Assembly (NCBI RefSeq): GCF_029975155.1
Contig: NZ_JARKPQ010000003.1
Location: 1-64,000, forward strand
Reading direction: 5' to 3'
Length of the DNA: 64,000 nt
DNA from: Propionicimonas sp.
GTDB lineage: Bacteria > Actinomycetota > Actinomycetes > Propionibacteriales > Propionibacteriaceae
Below, one piece after another: positions 43,133 to 51,853 of the stretch (position 1 is the stretch's first letter; each line of letters starts with the position of its first letter). The notes beneath the pieces are model-generated. The model worked only from the letters and a program-made list of their open reading frames with translations, was not told where the DNA came from and made no database searches. Both the position numbers and the translations under genes were made by a program.

Positions 43133-44398
43133 GTGCGCGACGATGATCCCGTCCGGGTACAGCGGACGTATGTGACCCTCCTGGTCCTGACCACTCTGGC
43201 CGCGTCCTCGATCTGGGGCGTGAACACGCTGTTCCTGCTCGACGCGGGTCTGGACAACACCCAGGCGTTCGCGGCCAACGCCGCCTTCACCCTCGGCATG
43301 GTGCTGTTCGAGGTGCCCACCGGCGTGGTCGCCGACACCCGCGGCCGGCGCTACTCGTTCCTGCTCGGCACCGGCGTGCTGCTCGCGTCCACCCTGCTGT
43401 ACTGGTGGATGTGGCTGGTCCGGGCGCCCTTCGGCGGCTGGGTGCTGGCCTCGGTGCTGATCGGGTTGGGGTTCACCTTCTTCTCCGGCGCGACCGAGGC
43501 GTGGCTGGTGGACGCGCTGGCCGCCGCGGGCCACACCGGCGACCTGGAGCTGGTGTTCGGGCGCGGCCAGGTGGCGTCCGGTGTGGCGATGCTGACCGGC
43601 GCCCTGCTCGGCGGGGTGGTGGCACAGGCGACCGATCTGGGCATGCCGTACCTGGTGCGCGCGGGCCTGCTGGCCGTGACCGCGATCGTGGCCTGGGTCG
43701 CCATGCACGACCGGGGGTTCACCCCGGACCGTGGCCGGCGGCCACTCGCCGCGATCCGGCTGGTCCTGGCCGGCGCCGTGGACGGTGGGCTGCGGAACCC
43801 CCCGGTGCGCTGGCTGATGCTGGCCGCGCCGTTCACGGCCGGTGCCGGCATCTACGTGTTCTACGCCCTGCAGCCGTACCTGCTGGAGCTGGCCGGTGAC
43901 CCGCGCGCGTACGCCATCGCCGGTGCCGCCGCCTCGCTGTCGGCCGGCTCGCAGGTGGTCGGGGGACTGCTGGTCGGCCGGGTCCGACGGCTGTTCCGCC
44001 GGCGCACGGACGCCCTGCTGTTCTCCGGGATCGCCGGGGTCGCACTGCTGACGGGCATCGGCCTGGCCGGCGGACTGTGGCCGGCGTTGCTCCTCGTCGC
44101 CACCTGGGGGCTGGTCGGGGCGGCGACCACGCCGCTGCGGCAGTCGTTCCTGAACGGGCTGGTGCCGTCCGCACAGCGCGCCACCGTGTTGTCGTTCGAC
44201 TCGCTGATGGGTTCCGCCGGCGGGGTGGTGGCCCAGCCGGCACTGGGCCGGGTGGCGGACGTGAGCGGCTACGCCACCTCGTTCCTCGTCGCGGCCGTGG
44301 TCCACGCACTCTCCGTCCCCTTCACCTGGCTCGCTCGCCGCGAGCGGGCAGCCGCCGACCCGCTCGGCGTCGGACGTGATCCGGGACCGGCGGAATAG
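43133..44398 (+). CDS. MFS transporter
   Basis: The 421-residue protein has twelve hydrophobic segments and the loop motif DTRGRRYSFLLG (GxxxDxxGRR type) between segments 2 and 3, typical of MFS drug or metabolite exporters. Substrate unknown. The GTG start at 43133 is chosen because a -10 box lies six bases upstream; a longer frame from 43070 would run over the promoter. Confidence 0.87.
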   Translation: MRDDDPVRVQRTYVTLLVLTTLAASSIWGVNTLFLLDAGLDNTQAFAANAAFTLGMVLFEVPTGVVADTRGRRYSFLLGTGVLLASTLLYWWMWLVRAPFGGWVLASVLIGLGFTFFSGATEAWLVDALAAAGHTGDLELVFGRGQVASGVAMLTGALLGGVVAQATDLGMPYLVRAGLLAVTAIVAWVAMHDRGFTPDRGRRPLAAIRLVLAGAVDGGLRNPPVRWLMLAAPFTAGAGIYVFYALQPYLLELAGDPRAYAIAGAAASLSAGSQVVGGLLVGRVRRLFRRRTDALLFSGIAGVALLTGIGLAGGLWPALLLVATWGLVGAATTPLRQSFLNGLVPSAQRATVLSFDSLMGSAGGVVAQPALGRVADVSGYATSFLVAAVVHALSVPFTWLARRERAAADPLGVGRDPGPAE

Positions 44399-44431
44399 AC
44401 TCCGGACGACCGCATACTCAGGAGGCCCACG

Positions 44432-45001
44432 ATGACCGCTGCGAATCCCGAATCCCTCGTCTCGCGCCTGTGGTGGCTCACCCTGCTCCGCGGACTGGTC
44501 AGCATCGCGCTCGGCCTGGTCGCGATCCTGTGGCCGGGGCTCAGCATCCAGGCCTTCTTCCTCGTGTTCGGCTTCTTCAGCCTGCTCGACGGCGTGATCG
44601 CCCTCGGCACCGGCATCGTGTTCCGCGGCACCAGTTGGGGCTGGACGGTGTTCCAGGGCATCGCCGGCATCCTGCTCGGCCTGCTGGCGATCATCCACCC
44701 GCTGACGGTGGCGGCGGTCATCGTGATCTTCCTCGCGATGTGGGCGCTGGTCGTCGGACTCTTCGGCATCGCCGTCGCCTTCCAGTTGCGCGGCAGTGGC
44801 CAGCGCAGCTGGCTGTGGGCCGTCACTTCCGGGGTGGTCACCTCGCTGCTCGGCGTCTACTTCCTGGTGAACCCGGAGGTCGGTGCGGCGTTCCTCGCGG
44901 TCACCGTGGGGCTGTTCGTCCTTGTCGCGGGCTGCGTGCTGGTCTTCGGCGCCCTCCAGTTGCGGCGCAACCGGGCAGAGCTGCTGCAGCTGTTGTCGTG
45001 A
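44432..45001 (+). CDS. HdeD/DUF308 family membrane protein
   Basis: The 189 residues contain six hydrophobic segments in three pairs with GLVAILWPGLSIQAF and AIIHPLTVAA, the DUF308 repeat. HdeD in E. coli aids acid resistance; the role in Actinobacteria is not known. ATG follows CAGGAGG. It overlaps the next gene by four bases. Confidence 0.88.
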   Translation: MTAANPESLVSRLWWLTLLRGLVSIALGLVAILWPGLSIQAFFLVFGFFSLLDGVIALGTGIVFRGTSWGWTVFQGIAGILLGLLAIIHPLTVAAVIVIFLAMWALVVGLFGIAVAFQLRGSGQRSWLWAVTSGVVTSLLGVYFLVNPEVGAAFLAVTVGLFVLVAGCVLVFGALQLRRNRAELLQLLS

Positions 45002-45549
45002 CCGAGCGGCTGTTCGTCGCCGTCCTGCCGCCTCGGGATGTCGTCGAGACCTGGGACGCGTTCCTCGCGCCGCGCCGCGACGCGGAGCCCGACTTCCGCT
45101 GGACCGTGCCGCAGGGCTGGCACCTCACCTGCGCCTTCCTGCCCACGGTGCCGCCGGCGCTGGTGGATCCGCTCGACGAGGCGCTGAGCGAGGTCGCGGC
45201 CCGGGCGGCGGCCTTCGACCTGCGCATCGCCGGCGGCGGCGCCCTGCCCGACCCCGGGCGCGCCAAGGTCCTGTTCCTGCGCGTCGCGGAGGGTACCGAG
45301 GATCTCGGCCGCCTGGCCACGCGCTGCCGTCACGCCGCGTCCGGCTGCGGCATCGAGGTGGAGGGCGGCCGGTTCCGTCCGCACCTGACGATCGCGCGCA
45401 CGCGTCCGTTCTCCGCGCGGCGCTGGCTGACGATCCTCGACGCCGTACCCTCCGCCGCCTGGACGGTGGACCGGTTCGCCCTCGTCCGCTCACGGTCGCT
45501 GCCCGGTGGCGCCGGCTACCAGATCCTCGGGGAGTACGCCCTCGGCTGA
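44998..45549 (+). CDS. thpR: RNA 2',3'-cyclic phosphodiesterase
   Basis: The 183-residue protein belongs to the 2H phosphoesterases and has the two catalytic motifs HLTCAF (near 41) and HLTIAR (near 127). ThpR opens 2',3'-cyclic phosphates on RNA ends to 2'-phosphates. It begins RLFVAVLPP as usual. GTG start overlaps the stop of the HdeD-like gene (GTGA). Confidence 0.93.
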   Translation: MTERLFVAVLPPRDVVETWDAFLAPRRDAEPDFRWTVPQGWHLTCAFLPTVPPALVDPLDEALSEVAARAAAFDLRIAGGGALPDPGRAKVLFLRVAEGTEDLGRLATRCRHAASGCGIEVEGGRFRPHLTIARTRPFSARRWLTILDAVPSAAWTVDRFALVRSRSLPGGAGYQILGEYALG

Positions 45550-45553
45550 GGGC

Positions 45554-45752
45554 CTGTCGCGATCTGGCCACGCTGGGTGTCACAGCCGTCCCACCTGTCA
45601 CAAGGCGGGACCAGAGCGGCCGGATCACGACACGCTGCCGCGGCAGCCACCTGTCGCACCGTCTCAGGGACGCTGTCGCGATCTGGCCACGTAAGCGCGG
45701 GAATGTGACACCTGGGGCAGGCCGGACGCCTTCAGTGGACAGATCGCGACAG
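45554..45752. repeat. Cluster of TGTCRCR-type repeats upstream of an MFS gene
   Basis: The 236-base gap has a 19-base exact direct repeat CTGTCGCGATCTGGCCACG at 45554-45572 and 45673-45691 and an inverted copy of its core, CAGATCGCGACAG, at 45740-45752. Between them are CCACCTGTCACA (45592) and CCACCTGTCGCA (45648) and further TGTCACA/TGTGACA words. It may be a multi-site regulatory region or a decayed repeat array. Confidence 0.6.
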
Positions 45753-45771
45753 CGGGGTCCCGGAGCGGGGG

Positions 45772-45777
45772 TAGGGT
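45772..45777 (+). promoter_or_regulatory. -10 box for the MFS gene at 45786
   Basis: TAGGGT lies eight bases before the GTG; no ribosome site, so a leaderless or nearly leaderless mRNA is likely. Confidence 0.45.
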
Positions 45778-45785
45778 GCCTCCCC

Positions 45786-47051
45786 GTGGCCGGCATTCGT
45801 GGATTCCTCGCTGACACCACACCGCTGGCGAACCCCTACTTCCGGCGGCTGTGGCGGGCGAACATCATCACGGTGATCGGTGCGCAACTGACCGTGGTCG
45901 CCGTGCCCGCCCAGATCTACGCGATCACCGGCGACTCCGGCTACGTCGGGCTCACCGGGCTGTTCGGCTTCGTGCCGCTGGTGGTGTTCGGGCTGTGGGG
46001 CGGAGCGCTGGCCGACCACTTCGACCGGCGGCGACTGCTCCAGGTGACGACCTTCGGCCTGATCGGCACCAGTGGGCTGTTCTGGTTGCAGGCGGCACTC
46101 GACCTGCGCAATGTCTGGGTGCTGCTGGCGGTGTTCGCCCTGCAGCAGGCCTGCTTCGGGGTCAACCAGCCCACCCGCAGCGCGGTGCTGCCGCGGCTGC
46201 TGCCGCCCGGCCAGCTACCGGCGGCCAACTCGCTGAACATGACCGTGATGATGGCCGGGGCGATCGCCGGACCTATGATCGGCGGCGCGCTGATCCCGGT
46301 GCTGGGCTACTCGTGGCTGTACCTGATCGACACCGTCACCCTGTGCGCGACGCTCGCCGCGGTCTGGCTGCTGCCCCCGCTGCCGGTGGAGAACCGGGTG
46401 GGTTCGCCAGGGCTGCGCGCGGTGCTGGACGGGCTGTCGTACCTGCGCGGCCACCCGGTCCTGCTGACCTCGTTCCTGCTCGACCTGATCGCGATGGTCT
46501 TCGGCATGCCGCGGGCACTGTTCCCGGAGATCGCCCATCAGTCCTTCGGCGGACCGATCGAAGGCGGCACGGAGTTCGCGCTGCTGATGGCCGCGATGCC
46601 GGTGGGCGCCGTCCTCGGTGGCGTGCTGTCGGGCTGGGTGTCCCGGGTGCGGCTCCAGGGCCAGGCGGTCGTGTGGAGCATCGTGGTCTGGGGCCTGTCC
46701 ATCGCGCTGCTCGGCGTCGCCGTGGCGATGGCGCCGCGCTGGCCGGCAGGGATGCTCGTCGCGTCCTTCGTCCTGCTGATGGCGGGTGGGGCGGCCGACA
46801 TGGCGTCCGCGGCGTTCCGGCAGTCGATGCTGCTCTCGGCCGCCGACGATGCCGTCCGCGGGCGGCTGCAGGGCGTGTTCATCGTGGTCGTCGCCGGCGG
46901 ACCGCGGATCGCCGACGTCCTGCACGGCTATGCGACCGGCCTGGTCGGCACAGCCTGGACCACCGGTGGCGGGGGCGTCCTGGTCATGCTGCTGACGGCA
47001 CTGGTCGCCGTGCTCGTCCCGGCCTTCTGGAGGTACCGGGTCCAGGGATAG
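45786..47051 (+). CDS. MFS transporter, EntS/multidrug-exporter type
   Basis: The 421 residues have twelve hydrophobic segments, the loop motif GGALADHFDRRRLL after segment 2 and CFGVNQPTRSAVLPRLLP in the fourth loop, typical of the MFS_3/EntS group that exports siderophores or drugs. The GTG start follows the TAGGGT box. The upstream gap has repeated TGTCRCR words that could be control sites. No siderophore genes are nearby, so substrate is open. Confidence 0.88.
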   Translation: MAGIRGFLADTTPLANPYFRRLWRANIITVIGAQLTVVAVPAQIYAITGDSGYVGLTGLFGFVPLVVFGLWGGALADHFDRRRLLQVTTFGLIGTSGLFWLQAALDLRNVWVLLAVFALQQACFGVNQPTRSAVLPRLLPPGQLPAANSLNMTVMMAGAIAGPMIGGALIPVLGYSWLYLIDTVTLCATLAAVWLLPPLPVENRVGSPGLRAVLDGLSYLRGHPVLLTSFLLDLIAMVFGMPRALFPEIAHQSFGGPIEGGTEFALLMAAMPVGAVLGGVLSGWVSRVRLQGQAVVWSIVVWGLSIALLGVAVAMAPRWPAGMLVASFVLLMAGGAADMASAAFRQSMLLSAADDAVRGRLQGVFIVVVAGGPRIADVLHGYATGLVGTAWTTGGGGVLVMLLTALVAVLVPAFWRYRVQG

Positions 47052-47054
47052 GGT
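47049..47054 (+). promoter_or_regulatory. -10 box for a leaderless corA transcript
   Basis: TAGGGT ends seven bases before the ATG at 47062, and overlaps the last codon and stop of the MFS gene upstream. Confidence 0.5.
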
Positions 47055-47061
47055 GCCGCCC

Positions 47062-48063
47062 ATGGCAGTCCAGCGACTGTTGTGGGTCGACCGTGCGACA
47101 CGCACGGTCACCCGGCGCGCCGATGGGGACCTGCCCGCGCTGCTGGCGAGTCCGGACGGCTGGCTGTGGCTGGACGTGCCCGAACCCGACGACGACACCG
47201 CGGTGCTCCTGCGGGAGGTCTTCGGCGCCCACCGCGCGGCGGTGACCGACGTGCTGGAACGCAACCACGTCCCGCGGCTGCACGTGTACGGGCGCACGCT
47301 GTTCCTCGTGCTGCACCGGCCGCAGTCGGGGGAGGGTGGGCATGTCCACTACCTGGAGCTCGACCAGTTCATCGGACCGAACTTCCTGATCACCACGCAC
47401 GGTCCCCGCAACCTCGCCGTACCGCTGGAGATGCTGCTGGAGGAGACCGACGAACTGGCCGACCGGATGCTGTCCGGGCGCTACGTGCCGGACGACCCGT
47501 GGGCCGCCTCGCACCGGATCGTCAGCGGGCTGGCGATCACGCAGGAGCGGTACGTGAACCGGCTGGCGAAAGAGGTGGGCGCGCTGGAGCAGCAGGTCAT
47601 GGCCCACGCCGCCGACGCTCATCCTCAGGACTTCCTGGAAGACCTGTTCCGCACCCGCCACGCACTGCTCACCGTGCGGACGATGTCCAGCCAGGCCGCG
47701 GAGATCTACGGCCGTGCGGTCCGCCTGCTCGGCAGTGCCGACCCGGCCGTCGACAAGGTGCTGCGGGACAACAAGGACGCCTACGACCGGCTCAGCCGGA
47801 TCACGTCGAGTCAGCTCGACTTCCTCGGCGGCGTGACCGAGTACTACCGCGCCCGCACCGACACGAAAATGACCATCGCCGCGGAGCGGCTGGCGGTGAT
47901 CGCTGCGATCACGCTGCCGGTGACGGCGATCAGCTCCGTGATCGGCATGAACGTGATCTCCAGCAACGCCGACCGGTTCATCCCGCTGACCATCGTCCTG
48001 GTCGTGATGATCGCGCTGTCCCTCGTCCTGCTGCGCTGGACCAAGCGCCAGGGCTGGTGGTGA
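47062..48063 (+). CDS. corA: CorA family magnesium/cobalt transporter
   Basis: The 333-residue protein has a long soluble alpha/beta and helical N-terminal part and two C-terminal membrane segments, with the selectivity motif GMN (in VIGMNVISSN) at the end of the first. CorA imports Mg and can admit Co and Ni. The usual MPEL after GMN is replaced by VISS. The ATG at 47062 is chosen over a GTG at 47053 because of the -10 box spacing. Confidence 0.92.
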   Translation: MAVQRLLWVDRATRTVTRRADGDLPALLASPDGWLWLDVPEPDDDTAVLLREVFGAHRAAVTDVLERNHVPRLHVYGRTLFLVLHRPQSGEGGHVHYLELDQFIGPNFLITTHGPRNLAVPLEMLLEETDELADRMLSGRYVPDDPWAASHRIVSGLAITQERYVNRLAKEVGALEQQVMAHAADAHPQDFLEDLFRTRHALLTVRTMSSQAAEIYGRAVRLLGSADPAVDKVLRDNKDAYDRLSRITSSQLDFLGGVTEYYRARTDTKMTIAAERLAVIAAITLPVTAISSVIGMNVISSNADRFIPLTIVLVVMIALSLVLLRWTKRQGWW

Positions 48064-48077
48064 CCCCGCCACCCGAC

Positions 48078-48125
48078 CGGTCCCTGAGGAGCGAGCGCCA
48101 GCGAGCGTCACGAAGGGCTGCCCAG
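48078..48125. repeat. Dispersed palindromic repeat fragment
   Basis: GGTCCCTGAGGAGCGAGCG and CGTCACGAAGGGCTGCCCAG match the right half of the element at 26640-26710 inside cobB-cobC, including the flanking CCCAGCCCACC. It lies between corA and the YqeY gene, which converge. Confidence 0.6.
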
Positions 48126-48148
48126 CCCACCTTTCCGCGGTCGGTGGC

Positions 48149-48616
48149 TCAGGCCAGCGCGGCCTTCACCTTCGCCGCGACCGTGGCACCCTCCGCGCGG
48201 CCCGCGGCCCGGGCGTTGACGGCCTTGATCACCAGGCCCATCTGCCTCATGGTGGGCGCGCTGCCGAGCTGAGCGGCGGCCGTAGCGACCTCCTCGGCGA
48301 CGATCGCGTCCAGTTCGGCGTCGGTCAGGGCTGCGGGCAGGTAGCGCTGCAGCACCTCGACCTCCGCAAGCTCCTTCGCGGCGAGCTCGGGGCGGTTGCC
48401 GGCGGTGTATGCCTCGGCGGAGTCGCGGCGCTTGGCCACCTCACGGTTGAGCACGCCCAGCACCTCGGCGTCGGACAGTTCGCGGGCCTGCTTGCCGGCC
48501 ACCTGCTCGTTCTTGATCGCGGCCACGGCCATCCGCAGCGTGGACTTGGTGAGCTCGTCGTGCGCCTTCATGGCCGCCACGAGATCGGCCTGGAGCCGGT
48601 CGGAGAATTCGCTCAT
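48149..48616 (-). CDS. GatB/YqeY domain protein
   Basis: The 155 residues match the YqeY family: DRLQADLVAAMKAHDELTKSTLRMAVAAIKN, then LNREVAKRRDSAEAY and AEVEVLQRYLP. The domain resembles the tRNA-binding tail of GatB. Its cellular role is not settled. ATG follows AAAGGACTCCG. Confidence 0.92.
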   Translation of the reverse strand: MSEFSDRLQADLVAAMKAHDELTKSTLRMAVAAIKNEQVAGKQARELSDAEVLGVLNREVAKRRDSAEAYTAGNRPELAAKELAEVEVLQRYLPAALTDAELDAIVAEEVATAAAQLGSAPTMRQMGLVIKAVNARAAGRAEGATVAAKVKAALA

Positions 48617-48679
48617 CGGAGTCCTTTCACTGGTGTCCGGCCATTCTCCCACGGCCGTGGACGCGCCCCTTCCCGCGGC

Positions 48680-48685
48680 TACACT
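48680..48685 (+). promoter_or_regulatory. -10 box upstream of metX
   Basis: TACACT lies immediately before the first 30-base repeat unit, so the predicted mRNA leader of about 85 bases would consist mostly of the repeats. Confidence 0.4.
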
Positions 48686-48773
48686 GAGGCCCCGCGGACG
48701 CTGACCGAACGGACTGAGGCCGCGCGGACGCTGAGGGAACGGACTGAGGCCGCGCGGACGCTGAGGGAAGGGA
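48684..48773. repeat. Three 30-base tandem repeats in the metX leader
   Basis: Units at 48684, 48714 and 48744 share the pattern CTGAGGCCGCGCGGACGCTG followed by AGGGAACGGA; units two and three differ at one base. The last unit ends in GAGGGAAGGGA and supplies the metX ribosome site. Copy number could change by slippage. Confidence 0.8.
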
Positions 48774-48777
48774 TGGC

Positions 48778-49926
48778 ATGGCCCAGACGCCGGAAGCCGG
48801 CTCGGTCGGTTCGGTCGTCACGAGCACGGTCCGCCTGTTCACCGCGGAGGAACCGCTGCAGCTCGAGCAGGGCGGCACGCTCGGTCCGGTCGATGTCGCC
48901 TACGAGACCTACGGGACGCTGTCACCCCGCGCGGACAACGCCGTGTTCGTCTGCCACGCCCTCACCGGGGACGCGCACGCGGCCGGGTACCACGAGGGTG
49001 CGAAGCGGCCGGGTTGGTGGGACAACCTGATCGGCCCCGGCAAGCCGCTGGACACCGACCGGTTCTTCGTGATCAGCGCGAACCTGATCGGCGGCTGCCA
49101 GGGCAGCACGGGCCCGTCCTCGGTGGACCCGGCGACGGATGAGGTCTACGGTCTGGACTTCCCGCTGCTGCGGATGCGCGACCTCGTCGCCGTGCACCGT
49201 GCGCTGACCCGGCATCTCGGCGTGCACCGGCTCCTGGCGGCCCTCGGCGGCTCCCTCGGCGGCATGCAGGTGCTGCAGTGGGCGCTCGACTACCCGGACG
49301 AGGTCGCGAACGCCCTTGTGATCGCCGCATCCAGCCGCCTCACCGCGCAGAACATCGCGTTCTCCGCCGTTGCCCGCCGGGCGATCATGGCCGACCCGCG
49401 CTTCGCGTCCGGGCGGTACGCGGCCGAGGGGGTCAACCCCGACACCGGGCTGTCGATCGCCCGGATGATGGCCCACATCACCTACCTGAGCGAGGACGCG
49501 CTCACCGAGAAGTTCGGACGGCAGCCACACCCCGAGCGCCGGGAGCCCGGCTTTGGCATCGACTTCGCCGTGGAGAGCTACCTCGACCACCAGGGGCAGG
49601 CGTTCCTCGAGCGGTTCGACGCGCTCAGCTACCTCTATCTGACCCGCGTGATGGATTACTTCGACCCGTTCGCCGAGCCGGGGGCGCTGGACGCCGTCCG
49701 GGCCAGTCCGGTGAACTGGCTGGTGCTGTCGTTCGCCACCGATTGGCGGTTCGGCACCGATCACTCCCGCCGGATCGTGCGGACGCTGGAACGGGCGGGC
49801 CAGCCGGTGTCCTTCCGGGAGATCCCGTCGACCTGGGGGCACGACTCCTTCCTGCTGGCGGTGGAGCCGTACCACGCCACGCTGCGGGCCTTCCTCGACC
49901 GGGCCCTGGCGGAGGTCGCGCGATGA
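48778..49926 (+). CDS. metX: Homoserine O-acetyltransferase
   Basis: MetX acetylates L-homoserine with acetyl-CoA for methionine synthesis by direct sulphydrylation. The 382-residue alpha/beta hydrolase has the nucleophile elbow GGSLGGMQ, VCHALTGDAHAAG and the C-terminal catalytic histidine in WGHDSFLL. Family members may use succinyl-CoA; sequence alone does not settle it. It overlaps metW by four bases. The leader holds three 30-base tandem repeats. Confidence 0.94.
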   Translation: MAQTPEAGSVGSVVTSTVRLFTAEEPLQLEQGGTLGPVDVAYETYGTLSPRADNAVFVCHALTGDAHAAGYHEGAKRPGWWDNLIGPGKPLDTDRFFVISANLIGGCQGSTGPSSVDPATDEVYGLDFPLLRMRDLVAVHRALTRHLGVHRLLAALGGSLGGMQVLQWALDYPDEVANALVIAASSRLTAQNIAFSAVARRAIMADPRFASGRYAAEGVNPDTGLSIARMMAHITYLSEDALTEKFGRQPHPERREPGFGIDFAVESYLDHQGQAFLERFDALSYLYLTRVMDYFDPFAEPGALDAVRASPVNWLVLSFATDWRFGTDHSRRIVRTLERAGQPVSFREIPSTWGHDSFLLAVEPYHATLRAFLDRALAEVAR

Positions 49927-50519
49927 GCCTTCGTCCCGACCTCGCGCTGGTCGCAGCTCTGATTCCCAGCGGCAGCCGCGTGCTCGACCTGGGTTGCGGG
50001 TCCGGCGAGCTGCTCGCGTCGTTGATGGCGGACGACGGCTGCCGCGGCACGGGGGTGGAGATCGACCCGCCATCGGTCCTGGCGGCGATCGCGGCCGGCG
50101 TGCCGGTGATCGAGCTCGATCTGGACACGGAACTCGACGAGTTCGCCGATCACTCGTATGACGTAGTAGTACTTTCACGGACGGTCCAGACCCTGCACCG
50201 ACCGGTGGAGGTGCTGCAGCACATGCGCCGGATCGGCGACCGGCTGATCGTCTCGGTGCCCAACTTCGGCTACTGGCGGCACCGGCTGCGGTTGCTGCGG
50301 GGACGCATGCCGATGTCCCGGGAGATCCCGCACGCCTGGTACGACACCCCGAACCTTCGCCACACGACCCTGGTCGAGCTGGAGGAGCTGTTCGGCCGGC
50401 TGGGCCTGGTGATCGAGCAACGGATCGTGCTCAGCCCCCGCGGAGTGCCCCTGCGCAGCGGCGACCGCCTGGCGAACATCGTCGCCGGCTCGGCGGTCTA
50501 CGTCCTCCGCGCCGCCTGA
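49923..50519 (+). CDS. metW: MetW methionine biosynthesis protein
   Basis: The 198-residue protein is a methyltransferase-fold MetW with VLDLGCGSGELLASL, SRTVQTLHRPVEVL, VSVPNFGYWRHRLRLL and HAWYDTPNLRHTT, all diagnostic. MetW pairs with MetX and in some bacteria helps its activity. Its ATG overlaps the metX stop (ATGA). Confidence 0.95.
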   Translation: MSLRPDLALVAALIPSGSRVLDLGCGSGELLASLMADDGCRGTGVEIDPPSVLAAIAAGVPVIELDLDTELDEFADHSYDVVVLSRTVQTLHRPVEVLQHMRRIGDRLIVSVPNFGYWRHRLRLLRGRMPMSREIPHAWYDTPNLRHTTLVELEELFGRLGLVIEQRIVLSPRGVPLRSGDRLANIVAGSAVYVLRAA

Positions 50520-50526
50520 GCGCACC

Positions 50527-50604
50527 GTCATCCCGGCGAACGCCGGGATCCCCGCACCGGCCCGGCACGCCACGGCGAAGATCCCGGGCCAAGCCCGGGA
50601 CGAC
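50527..50604. repeat. Palindromic repeat pair (GTCATCCCGGCG type)
   Basis: GTCATCCCGGCGAACGCCGG at 50527 and ATCCCGGGCCAAGCCCGGGA at 50581 form two hairpins between the convergent metW and the small gene at 50621; a terminator role is possible. Confidence 0.7.
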
Positions 50605-50620
50605 AAGAGTGGCCCCGTGG

Positions 50621-50914
50621 TCAGCCCAGGCCGCGGTGGGCGGCCCAGAGCTGGGCGGCGCGGTCGGCGGCGGCGTCGACGAGGGCCTTCAACTCCGGAC
50701 GGTCGGGGACGGCGAACGAGACGTAGGCTCCGCGGCCGCCGGCGACGGGCCGTCCGTAGGCCTTCGCGGCGAGGCTGCCGTCGCGCAGCAGCCGGACGTT
50801 GAGGGTGGACAGCTCGAACTCCTCGCCGCGGCGGGCGTCCCGCCAGCGGAGCTCTGGCGGCACCACGACGTTCAGCGCGAGGGCAGCCACCTCCACCTCC
50901 ACCTCCGCGTTCAC
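50621..50914 (-). CDS. Small protein of unknown function
   Basis: I do not recognise this 97-residue protein. It begins with an acidic beta-like stretch (MNAEVEVEVAALALNVVVPP) and has DRPELKALVDAAADRAAQLW as a C-terminal helix; no cysteines or membrane segments. Its ATG overlaps the stop of the 5'-3' exonuclease gene, so the two are translated together, and a link to nucleic acid metabolism is possible. Confidence 0.65.
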   Translation of the reverse strand: MNAEVEVEVAALALNVVVPPELRWRDARRGEEFELSTLNVRLLRDGSLAAKAYGRPVAGGRGAYVSFAVPDRPELKALVDAAADRAAQLWAAHRGLG

Positions 50915-51822
50915 CGTTCAACTCCGGCGAGCGCGGCGAGGATTCGGCTGGCCGAGCCACCGAGGTTCAACTCCTCGGCGAGCGCGGCGAACCGCTCCGG
51001 GTCGGCCGGCACTCGCGGCAGCGTGAGATCGATCTGGGGCAACGGCGCATCCGTCCGCACGGCGACCACCTCGCGGGCCGGACCGAGATAGTCGATCGCC
51101 GCCGCCAGCCGGGTCGTCAACGTCGCCGGCAGCCGCTTGGCCGTCGCGGCCGCGAGAATCCCGGGCAGGTCGCCGTGCTCGGCCACCAGCTTCGCCGCCG
51201 TCTTCTCGCCGATCCCGGCCACGCCGGGAAGCCCGTCGGACGGATCGCCCCGCAGCACGGCGAAGTCCACGTAGCCCGGCCCGTCGATCCCGTACTTCGC
51301 GATCAGCCACGCCGCGTCCACCCGGTCGTGGTTGGCCACGCCCCGTCCGCAGTACAGCACGCGCACACCGCGGGCGTCGTCGACCAGCTGGAACAGGTCG
51401 CGATCCCCGGTGACGACGTCGGTCGGCACGGTCGAGCTGGTCGCCAGGGTGCCGATCACATCGTCAGCCTCGCAGTCGGCCGCGCCGACGACGGGCAGTC
51501 CCAGCGTGGCCAGCACGTCCCGGATCAGCGGCACCTGGGCGACGAGTTCCTCCGGCACCAGCTCCACGTCGTCGTGGGCGACCCGATGTGCCTTGTAGGA
51601 CGGCACCAGGGCCACCCGCCAGGCCGGTCGCCACGCGTCGTCCCAGCAGCAGGCGACCTGCGTGGGGGAGTAGTCGGCGATGAAGCGGGCGAGGAAGTCC
51701 AGCAGCCCGCGGACGGCGTTCACCGGCCGTCCGTCCGCGCCCCGGAGCGTCGACGGAATCCCGTGAAACGCGCGAAAGTACAGCGACGCGGTGTCGAACA
51801 GCAGCAGTCTCGGCTCGGCCAT
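50911..51822 (-). CDS. 5'-3' exonuclease, FEN-like
   Basis: The 303 residues match the stand-alone relatives of the DNA polymerase I 5' nuclease domain: LLFDTASLYFRAFHG, CEADDVIGTLA, TGDRDLFQLV and GVAGIGEKTAAKLV (helix-hairpin-helix). Acidic residues in these motifs bind two metal ions. It removes RNA primers or flaps. ATG at 51822. The small gene at 50621-50914 follows with a four-base overlap. Confidence 0.93.
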   Translation of the reverse strand: MAEPRLLLFDTASLYFRAFHGIPSTLRGADGRPVNAVRGLLDFLARFIADYSPTQVACCWDDAWRPAWRVALVPSYKAHRVAHDDVELVPEELVAQVPLIRDVLATLGLPVVGAADCEADDVIGTLATSSTVPTDVVTGDRDLFQLVDDARGVRVLYCGRGVANHDRVDAAWLIAKYGIDGPGYVDFAVLRGDPSDGLPGVAGIGEKTAAKLVAEHGDLPGILAAATAKRLPATLTTRLAAAIDYLGPAREVVAVRTDAPLPQIDLTLPRVPADPERFAALAEELNLGGSASRILAALAGVER

Positions 51823-51853
51823 CGCCCCATGGTGCCAGCCCCTCCGCCACAAA

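Noticed and set aside
48684-48773. CRISPR-like array
   Set aside because: The 30-base units are directly joined without spacers and no cas genes are near.
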